This document shows positions 5,231 through 11,042 of a stretch of DNA of 14,483 bases, piece after piece (the first letter of the stretch is position 1; every line of letters starts with the position of its first letter). This DNA is from Spirochaetaceae bacterium (GTDB lineage: Bacteria > Spirochaetota > Spirochaetia > DSM-27196 > SKKC01). The notes beneath the pieces were generated by a model. It saw only the letters and a program-made list of their open reading frames with translations. It was not told the DNA's origin and did not search any database. The stretch is taken from the NCBI GenBank assembly GCA_003552745.1, contig PUOG01000025.1:1-14483 (forward strand), written 5' to 3'. Both the position numbers and the translations under genes were made by a program.

Positions 5231-6850
5231 TCAAATGGTGAAGTACGCGTAGGCCAAGAGTGACACAAAGAATGCGGTGAGAAACATCGTAACCTGGTTG
5301 AAGTTGAATCGATAGGTGCGCACCGACTCGAGAAAGCCGCCGATTCGCTCGACGATGAACCGGTAGCTCAGAACGCCGAGCACGAGTGTCGCCACGAACG
5401 CGATGATCTTCTCTGCTTCGTAGGCACCGGCGATCGAGTACTCCTGTCCGAAGAGCAGGGCGATCGCAGCCCCTCCGAAGATACCGCCGGCGAGACAGGC
5501 GAGGCCGAACGTCAGCGACACTCCCCCGACGAACGGATCGCGGTCTACCGGGGCATCCGTGGTTGGTTTCCCGAAGAGAATCGTCGAGTACTTCACGAAA
5601 GAGACGAGCGTGCCGAAGTTTATGATGTAGATACCAAGCTCTCCGAGGTTGCCCTGCATACCGCGCTGGATGAAGTACTTGGAGATGCTGCCGTTGAAAA
5701 ACGGCGCCCCCGTAATGCCGAGCACACCGGCAAGCGCAGCAATACCAACGATCGGCATTCGCCGGAACACGCCGCGAATCTCGTTGTAGTAGCGCGTGCC
5801 GTACTCCTCGATGATAATCCCGGCGGTAAGAAAGAGTAGCCCCTTGAACAGTGCGTGGTTAACGATATGCATCAAACCGCCCCAGTATGCGACCTCCGGG
5901 CCGAGATTGAGCCCGAGCACGATGAGGCCAACCTGGCTTACCGTATGGTAGGCGAGAATGAGTTTGATGTCCTTCTGTGCGATCGCGAGGAGAAAACCGA
6001 CGACCGCGGTGACGAATCCGACAACCGCAAAAAACGGTGCGGCGTCGATTGCCGGAGAGAAGACCCACTGGATTCGGACGAGTAGATAGACGCCGAACTT
6101 GACCTGCACACCGGAGAGTATTGCCGACACGATGCTCGGAGCACTCGGTGCACCGTGTGCCCGGGGCAGCCACCCGAAGAGTGGCATGAGCGCCGCCTTC
6201 AACGCGACCGCCGTCATTATTAGCGCGTACGGCACCACCACGCTTCTCGGGTCGGATAGCTCACCGATGCGGGTGTGAAGCGCGAAGAGGTCGAGCACTC
6301 CGGTCGTACGATACAGGTAACCGATTCCGAGCAGCATGAACGCCATCGCGATGAAGTTCATCATCAGGTAGAAAATGCCGTCATAGACCGATTGCTTGTC
6401 CTTCTTGTACATGATCAGGATCGCGACCGTGAGCATGCCGAGCTCGAAGAGTACGTAGATGTTGAAGATATCGCCGCTGAGAAACGCTGCGATCACTGCG
6501 GTCTCAAGTAGCATGATCAAAAAGAGAAAGGTATTGTCCATGTAGGAGGCGCGCGTGCTGAAGAGAAAGGTCCCTAACATGAAAACCGCGGTTAGCAGCA
6601 CGAGCGGCGCGGAGAGCTCGTCGGCGACGAGCTTGATCGCGATCCAGTCGCCCCAACCGGCTACCAGCTCCACTACCTCGGCACCCCATCGCACTTCGAT
6701 GAAGAGATTCAGCGCAAAGAGTGCGACGATCGCCGTTGTCGCCAGCCCGATCAGCTGAAACACCCGGCGAGGTAGAAAGAACCCGAACGCCGCGACCGTC
6801 ACCGGAAGAAGGGCCAGGAGATGTAACGGAATCGTCGGTAGGGGCGCCAT
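5231..6850 (-). CDS. mrpD: Mrp-type antiporter subunit D / MbhH-like (ND2/ND4/ND5 family)
   Basis: A 539-residue inner-membrane protein of about 14 helices, the ion-translocating subunit of the antiporter. The family's key charges are present: Glu136 in VLFELGM, Lys218 in ALKAALMPLFGWLPRAH, Lys251 in VQVKFGVYLL, His328 and His332 in the HIVNHALFKG helix, and Lys420 in LVSFVKYSTILFG. These form the proton path shared with complex I. It is the last gene of the operon, starting 19 bp after mrpC; AGGAG follows the mrpC stop at a slightly long distance from the ATG. Because no second ND5-like subunit is present, this is the only obvious proton-pumping channel in the operon. It could also be called MbhH-like from gene order. 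Convergent tauE follows. Confidence 0.92.
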   Translation of the reverse strand: MAPLPTIPLHLLALLPVTVAAFGFFLPRRVFQLIGLATTAIVALFALNLFIEVRWGAEVVELVAGWGDWIAIKLVADELSAPLVLLTAVFMLGTFLFSTRASYMDNTFLFLIMLLETAVIAAFLSGDIFNIYVLFELGMLTVAILIMYKKDKQSVYDGIFYLMMNFIAMAFMLLGIGYLYRTTGVLDLFALHTRIGELSDPRSVVVPYALIMTAVALKAALMPLFGWLPRAHGAPSAPSIVSAILSGVQVKFGVYLLVRIQWVFSPAIDAAPFFAVVGFVTAVVGFLLAIAQKDIKLILAYHTVSQVGLIVLGLNLGPEVAYWGGLMHIVNHALFKGLLFLTAGIIIEEYGTRYYNEIRGVFRRMPIVGIAALAGVLGITGAPFFNGSISKYFIQRGMQGNLGELGIYIINFGTLVSFVKYSTILFGKPTTDAPVDRDPFVGGVSLTFGLACLAGGIFGGAAIALLFGQEYSIAGAYEAEKIIAFVATLVLGVLSYRFIVERIGGFLESVRTYRFNFNQVTMFLTAFFVSLLAYAYFTI

Positions 6851-6869
6851 CAGAGTTCTCTGGTCTCCT

Positions 6870-7220
6870 TTACCTGTTTCGCCGGATCAGGATGTCCCAG
6901 TCGGAGGTGTCGTACCGGTAGGCCACCCGCATCGCCATCGCGAGACACATAGCGGTGACCGACACACCGATAACGATCGCGGTAATCATAAGCGCCTGCG
7001 GTACCGGATCGGCCATCGATTCTATCGGGGTTCCGGCGATCGGTGGCTTTCCGTCGGACGGATAGTTGGCCAGCATGAAGAAGGCGATCGCGGCGATATC
7101 CATGACCCCCACCGAGATCACGGTCTTTATTATGTTGCGCTGTGTCATTGCCCCGTACAGCCCGACAAAAAAGAGCAGCACCGTCAGATGCGACACATCA
7201 AGCATTCCGATCAACGCCAT
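6870..7220 (-). CDS. mrpC: Mrp-type antiporter subunit C (NuoK-like)
   Basis: A 116-residue membrane protein with three helices, homologous to NuoK and MbhG. The diagnostic stretch DPVPQALMITAIVIGVS follows a short loop rich in Pro and Gly. It sits between the B and D subunits in the membrane arm and helps form the ion path. The ATG at 7220 overlaps the end of mrpB by 10 bases, with GGAG upstream inside mrpB, so translation is coupled. The length is typical of the family. Confidence 0.92.
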   Translation of the reverse strand: MALIGMLDVSHLTVLLFFVGLYGAMTQRNIIKTVISVGVMDIAAIAFFMLANYPSDGKPPIAGTPIESMADPVPQALMITAIVIGVSVTAMCLAMAMRVAYRYDTSDWDILIRRNR

Positions 7221-7630
7221 TGCTTACCTACTCCGCGGAAAAAAGCGAAACGAAAGACGACCACCGAAAGCCCGAGTCCGACCTGCAGCCCGATGAGGAT
7301 ATCCATAAGTGTGAGATAGGCGATCTGGTACTCCGGATTCTCGTTCACGAAACCGGTGAAGAGCAGCAGAATCGGTCCGAGCACGATGAGCGCGAGGAAG
7401 AGCCGCTCCCACGCGTGTACCGTCTCATCGCGTATGTCCTCAACCGGGAACACGATGTAGCGGGCAATGAAGACGGAAGCGAGGGTGGCACCACCCTGGA
7501 ATCCCCCACCCGGCGTGTAGTGGCCGTTGATTATGATGTAGAAGCCGAGCATGAGCATGAACGGATAGAGTATCGAGACGACAACAGCGGTGATCGTCGA
7601 GGGCTCGCTCAGCTCGTGGATGTCACTCAT
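7211..7630 (-). CDS. mrpB: Mrp-type antiporter subunit B (MnhB family)
   Basis: A 139-residue inner-membrane protein with four helices. The signature NGHYTPGGGFQGGA (near residues 36-49) is that of MnhB/MrpB (MbhF in the hydrogenase). I chose the ATG at 7630 over a GTG two codons upstream because GGAGGTGG lies directly before it. The start overlaps the end of the preceding MbhE-like gene by 8 bases. The 3' end overlaps mrpC by 10 bases. These overlaps indicate tight translational coupling of a complex with fixed stoichiometry. Confidence 0.92.
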   Translation of the reverse strand: MSDIHELSEPSTITAVVVSILYPFMLMLGFYIIINGHYTPGGGFQGGATLASVFIARYIVFPVEDIRDETVHAWERLFLALIVLGPILLLFTGFVNENPEYQIAYLTLMDILIGLQVGLGLSVVVFRFAFFRGVGKQWR

Positions 7631-7904
7631 TACCACCTCCGCCGCCGTCGTCTCGGGAACCGGGGAGAAACTGCAGCATACCGATAATGGCGGTGAGCAG
7701 TATGAGGGCCTCGAGCAGCGTATCGTACATCCGATAGTTCAGAAGTACGGCTGCTACCGCGTTCCGTGCCGATGTGTCATCGTGGAAATTCGCAGCTACG
7801 TAGTCATAGAGAATCGGCTCGAGCCTTTCATCGTGGCGCACCGTTATAGCCGTGACGGCCAGGAAAACGAGAAACGACACAACCGCGAGCGTTAAGTATC
7901 TCAC
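7623..7904 (-). CDS. MbhE-like subunit (detached end of MrpA)
   Basis: A 93-residue membrane protein with an N-terminal helix and a second one at about residues 60-80. The segment VLLNYRMYDTLLEALILLTA matches the MbhE-type domain that in Bacillus-type systems forms the far C-terminus of MrpA (usual form VL..fR..DTl.E..VL..a). It starts with GTG (7902-7904), overlapping the preceding stop as GTGA, with AGGAG 5 bases upstream. The C-terminus is a short glycine run. Its place between the MbhD-like gene and mrpB equals that in mbh operons. Role: a structural part of the antiporter membrane arm. Confidence 0.85.
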   Translation of the reverse strand: MRYLTLAVVSFLVFLAVTAITVRHDERLEPILYDYVAANFHDDTSARNAVAAVLLNYRMYDTLLEALILLTAIIGMLQFLPGSRDDGGGGGNE

Positions 7905-8455
7905 TCGAGCTCCTCCGGCGAGTAGTAAACGAAGTTCACTCCCATTCCCGCCCCGAAGCGGCGCATCTGAAACACGAGCTCCATCTCGACGACCATGTAG
8001 TCGTCGACGACACCGTAAATCGTGATCGTATTCAGCCCGGTCTTCATGACCAGGTTATAGCGCGGGTTGCGGAGTGCGTCGTTCAGCGGTTCATTCGAGA
8101 ATACGAGCTGCAATTCGCGTTCCCGGCGTCGGCAGAACATCCGAATCTCCTGCATAGCGTCGGTTGACTTGATTTCCGAGATGAACCGGTCGCTTATGTC
8201 TTCGGGCAGCTCGGAGACGATGCAGATCCGGTAAAAGCGATAGCGTTTGAGAGCGGTCAGATAGAGCAGGGTAACGAGCCCGCTTCCCATAACCAACTCG
8301 GCGATAGCGAGCTCGGGCGCGGCATACACAAGAAAAAGCAGTGCGGCGAAGAGCGAGAAGATCGTAAGTGCGATGATCGAATGCCGCAACAGCTTGGACT
8401 GAATCGCAATCGTGGCGAAAAGAATCATGAAAAGCACTATCGCAACGTCAAGCAT
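7901..8455 (-). CDS. MbhD-like (DUF4040) subunit with a long C-terminal extension
   Basis: A 184-residue protein. Residues 1-72 form three membrane helices with the DUF4040/MbhD signature APELAIAELVMGSGL (46-60), in Bacillus-type systems an internal part of MrpA. MbhD itself is only about 90 residues. Here residues 73-184 add a charged region (ICIVSELPEDISDRF ... RRRERELQLVF ... YGVVDDYMVVEMELVFQMRRF) that looks like a soluble alpha/beta domain on the cytoplasmic side; I cannot assign it to a family. I chose the ATG at 8455 because the conserved domain starts there and it overlaps the mrpG stop by 8 bases; an upstream ATG at 8500 would run inside mrpG. The function of the extension is unknown; it might regulate the antiporter or bind a partner. 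Confidence 0.85.
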   Translation of the reverse strand: MLDVAIVLFMILFATIAIQSKLLRHSIIALTIFSLFAALLFLVYAAPELAIAELVMGSGLVTLLYLTALKRYRFYRICIVSELPEDISDRFISEIKSTDAMQEIRMFCRRRERELQLVFSNEPLNDALRNPRYNLVMKTGLNTITIYGVVDDYMVVEMELVFQMRRFGAGMGVNFVYYSPEELE

Positions 8456-8798
8456 CGTGCTTCGAGCCCTCGGTTTTGTGAGCGATAAGAGTACGTGCAC
8501 GGAAACCGTTCGCGTACGCAGAACGCGCGACCGCGTGCGAGCCGACCGGTAGCGTCAGCATCTCGAAAACCAGAATCAACACGATCTTCAGCGAGAACAG
8601 CGAAAAACCGGTGAGTACCATCGCACCAATACAGATCGTTATGAAGCCCATCGACTCGACCTTTGAAGTCACCACGAGTCGGGCATAGAAGCGATCGAGT
8701 TTCAGAATCGCGTACACGCCGAAGGCGAGCATGATCAGTCCGGAGACAATGAACGTTCCGCCGACGATGGCCTGAATCTGATTCACCATAACCGTCAT
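8448..8798 (-). CDS. mrpG: Mrp-type antiporter subunit G
   Basis: A 116-residue inner-membrane protein with three helices (MnhG/PhaG family, MbhC in the hydrogenase). Family features are the loop LKLDRFYARLVVTSKVESMGF and the later LKIVLILVFEMLTLPVGSHAVARSA, in which the T-PV-sHa-arsA pattern is characteristic. The ATG at 8796-8798 overlaps the mrpF stop as ATGA; a second ATG three codons on is possible. The C-terminus is hydrophilic. It packs at the small-subunit end of the antiporter complex. Confidence 0.92.
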   Translation of the reverse strand: MTVMVNQIQAIVGGTFIVSGLIMLAFGVYAILKLDRFYARLVVTSKVESMGFITICIGAMVLTGFSLFSLKIVLILVFEMLTLPVGSHAVARSAYANGFRARTLIAHKTEGSKHDA

Positions 8799-9055
8799 AC
8801 GTTGCCCGATCGCTCTATATAGCGGGCGATAAGCACCTTCGCCAGAAATCCAATGATCGCGAGAATGAGCGCGACATCAAGCATGTAACTCTCGTCGAAG
8901 TGGAGCGCCATTACGATCGCGACGATGGTTACCATGCTGCTTATGAGCCCGATGCCGATCAAGCGATCCCAGGTAGTAGGGCCGAAAGCGATGCGCACGA
9001 TCGTGCCGAGCATGAGCGGAATCAGCACGATCAGCGCCACTATTTCGATACTCAT
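8795..9055 (-). CDS. mrpF: Mrp-type antiporter subunit F
   Basis: An 86-residue inner-membrane protein with three helices. The conserved RIAFGPTTWDRLIGIGLISS and the second helix pair around LDVALILAIIGFLAKVLIARY are typical of MrpF/MnhF (MbhB). It overlaps mrpE upstream and mrpG downstream, each time by the four bases ATGA. MrpF is implicated in ion transfer in solved Mrp complexes, but that is family knowledge, not visible here. Confidence 0.93.
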   Translation of the reverse strand: MSIEIVALIVLIPLMLGTIVRIAFGPTTWDRLIGIGLISSMVTIVAIVMALHFDESYMLDVALILAIIGFLAKVLIARYIERSGNV

Positions 9056-9549
9056 TCGGTCGTCTCGTCCTCCGGAAAAACGCGTTCGAAGCGTCCCTTG
9101 ATAATATCGCCGGCGACCGCCGGATCGTCAGTCCGGCAATCCATCCATACGACTTTGAGCTTCCCTTCGTCGTAGTCGATCGTGACCGTTCCCGGCGTTA
9201 AAGTGATAGCGTTTGCGATGAATGCGCCGCGAATGTCGTCATGTATCCGTGTCTCGATTTCCACAATTCCGAGATTCAGTCGATCTGTCAGCGTCAGCCG
9301 GATTGCCTGAAACCCGGCTTTGTATATCTCGACGAACACGACAGCCATATAGCGCAGAATCACCCACGGTCGAATCCGGAATCGGTCGCCGTACGAGCTC
9401 TTGAGCAGAAAGCGATTGGTGATCGTGAGACTAATCAGGGCGAAAACAACGCCCTCAATAACGACTTTCAGTTCGACGGATCCGTTCCACAGAATCCAGC
9501 TCGCGAGCAGGATCAGCACGGTTACCGCCGAGTTTCCGATTCTGCGCAA
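9052..9549 (-). CDS. mrpE: Mrp-type antiporter subunit E
   Basis: A 165-residue protein with two or three N-terminal helices and a cytoplasmic tail. The signature IANAITLTPGTVTIDYDEG (from about residue 112), followed by a WMD segment, is diagnostic of MnhE/MrpE. It is the first gene of the antiporter operon. The start is weak: the only candidate before the first helix is TTG at 9547-9549, with a GAGG rather far upstream (14 bases), and no ATG or GTG lies in frame between it and the previous stop. The low-efficiency start may limit expression of the complex. The gene begins 69 bp after hisC; that gap shows no convincing promoter, so read-through from hisC is possible. Confidence 0.9.
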   Translation of the reverse strand: MRRIGNSAVTVLILLASWILWNGSVELKVVIEGVVFALISLTITNRFLLKSSYGDRFRIRPWVILRYMAVVFVEIYKAGFQAIRLTLTDRLNLGIVEIETRIHDDIRGAFIANAITLTPGTVTIDYDEGKLKVVWMDCRTDDPAVAGDIIKGRFERVFPEDETTE

Positions 9550-9618
9550 TGCGATAGGTAGTGCCTCGCTTCTGAGATGTGAAATCTGCGTGACGGTACA
9601 CTGAACTCCCGGCGTCCA

Positions 9619-10680
9619 TCAATAGCGAAGTGCCGGCTCGAGAGTTTCGAAGAATCGGTCAAGCTGCCCGCTTGTCCCTACGGTCACCCGAATCCACTCC
9701 GGAAGGCCGAACGAGGCGAGCGGCCGAACGGCAACTCCGTCGTCGAGCATGCGGGCGGCAATCGGCGTTGCGTCCGCCGGAAGTCGGACCGTCACGAAAT
9801 TGGCCTGAGTCTCGAGGTACTCGAGGTCGAGCGCGCTCAGCCCATCGTAGAGCCGCCGCTTTCCCTCGCGATTCGCCTCCAGCGAATGAGCGTGGTGTTT
9901 ATGGTCGCCGAGCGCGGCGTGGGCCGCGGCGATCGCCGCCCCGTTGACGTTAAACGGCTGCTTTACCCGGCGCAGTCCTTCGATGAGCTCGGTCGAGCCG
10001 AACCCGTATCCGACCCGCAGCGCCGCGAGGCCGTAGATCTTCGAGAATGTACGTAGCGCGAGCAGATTCGGATAGTGATCGACGAGCGAGCGGGTGTCGA
10101 GGCGTGCGTCATCATCATCCATATAATCGTGATACGCCTCGTCCAGGATTACGAGCGTCGTCCGATCGAGCGACCGTAGAATCCGCTCGACTTCCGCCGG
10201 CGGCATGACCGTGCCGGTGGGGTTGTTCGGATTGCAGAGCCAGACAACGCGCGTCTCTTGGTCCACTGCCGACAGGATCGCATCGGCGTCGAATCGATAG
10301 TCGCGCATCGGAACGGGACGGTACTCCGCGCAGAAGAGGCGGGTGGCGTACTCGTACTGGCTGAAGGTGTGCCGGGCGGAAACCGCATTCTCGTCGCGGT
10401 CGAGGTAGGCCGCGCATGCGAGAACCATGAGCTCGTCGGATCCGTTGCCGATGATGAGACGCGCACGGTCGATCTCGAGCGTGTCGGAGATGGCTCGCAG
10501 CAGCGGTTCGCCGAGCTGGTCGGGGTAGATGTGGATCGAGTCGGCGGTCCTGCGTAGCGCCTCGATGGCCGCCGGTGCTGGACCGAGCGGGTTCTCGTTG
10601 CTCGAGAGTTTGATTCCCCCCGGCGCGCGCCGGCCGGGTGTGTAGGGGATCATCGGCTCGATGTTCGGCTTTACCCTCAT
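9619..10680 (-). CDS. hisC: Histidinol-phosphate aminotransferase
   Basis: A 353-residue cytosolic PLP enzyme (fold type I) that converts imidazole-acetol phosphate and glutamate to histidinol phosphate. HisC-like features in order: KLSSNENPLGP (24-34), IGNGSDEL (77-84), CNPNNPTGT (149-157), the Asp-Glu-Ala-Tyr stretch at 180-183, and TFSKIYGLAALRVGYG (211-226) with the PLP lysine at 214 and the phosphate-binding arginine at 222. The length is normal. The ATG at 10680 overlaps the stop of the DUF3783-like gene as ATGA, so the two are coupled. No other histidine genes are in the window, so this may instead serve as a general aromatic or phosphono aminotransferase; HisC and aromatic aminotransferases are hard to tell apart by sequence alone. 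Confidence 0.9.
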   Translation of the reverse strand: MRVKPNIEPMIPYTPGRRAPGGIKLSSNENPLGPAPAAIEALRRTADSIHIYPDQLGEPLLRAISDTLEIDRARLIIGNGSDELMVLACAAYLDRDENAVSARHTFSQYEYATRLFCAEYRPVPMRDYRFDADAILSAVDQETRVVWLCNPNNPTGTVMPPAEVERILRSLDRTTLVILDEAYHDYMDDDDARLDTRSLVDHYPNLLALRTFSKIYGLAALRVGYGFGSTELIEGLRRVKQPFNVNGAAIAAAHAALGDHKHHAHSLEANREGKRRLYDGLSALDLEYLETQANFVTVRLPADATPIAARMLDDGVAVRPLASFGLPEWIRVTVGTSGQLDRFFETLEPALRY

Positions 10681-10955
10681 TCGTCGTTCCCGTCGGCTCC
10701 CTGGTTGCCCAGGTTGGGCGGATTTTTTTTCAGATACTCATGGTCTTCGCTCATGTCTATGATGAGGTCGCTGAGCTTCATCTCGAGACTGCTTTCGGTG
10801 GTCTTCGCGAAGATCAAATCGCGTGGATTATCGAAAAGAGCTTTGACCGCGCGCATGATCTTGGTAATTTCTTCATAGCTGAAGCCGTTCATGATTATGA
10901 CTTTATTCTCGAGCGACGGGTGCTTTTCGTTCTGAGAGTTCGATTGTTCGGACAT
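10677..10955 (-). CDS. DUF3783-like small protein, coupled to hisC
   Basis: A 92-residue, hydrophilic, cytosolic protein without membrane segments or cysteines. The core (residues 18-75) starts with VIIMNGFSYEEITKIMRAVK and includes LIFAKTTESSLEMKLSDLI, followed by a DHEYL end. This pattern, with a hydrophobic strand, a helix, a strand with TTE and a helix with a final E-H pair, fits the DUF3783 family. Its function is unknown. I chose the ATG at 10955 because the conserved part follows it; upstream the frame stays open far into the region antisense to clpB without any ribosome site, which is an artefact. No strong ribosome site precedes this ATG either. It overlaps hisC by ATGA and diverges from clpB. 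Confidence 0.75.
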   Translation of the reverse strand: MSEQSNSQNEKHPSLENKVIIMNGFSYEEITKIMRAVKALFDNPRDLIFAKTTESSLEMKLSDLIIDMSEDHEYLKKNPPNLGNQGADGNDE

Positions 10956-11042
10956 GCCGAAAGGATAGTCGCCGACCGCTGTGTGTGACAAGCGGCCGAA
11001 ATAGTACTTGCCGATACCAGCGTTTATGGAGATATTAGAATT
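10956..11042. promoter_or_regulatory. Divergent promoter region of clpB and the DUF3783-hisC unit
   Basis: The 87-bp gap between divergent starts must hold both promoters. An imperfect dyad, CCGCT-N10-AGCGG with two further pairs outside a mismatch (10973-10998), is the main symmetrical element. Toward clpB a weak -35-like TTGCCG lies about 35 bp before the start, and GGAG precedes the ATG by 11 bases. I found no CIRCE element (TTAGCACTC-type) and no clear heat-shock sigma-32 boxes, so heat regulation of clpB is not evident from the sequence. Confidence 0.4.

Noticed and set aside
10956..11042. CIRCE or sigma-32 heat-shock element upstream of clpB
   Set aside because: Neither the TTAGCACTC/GAGTGCTAA pair nor a convincing CTTGAA plus CCCCAT pair is present.
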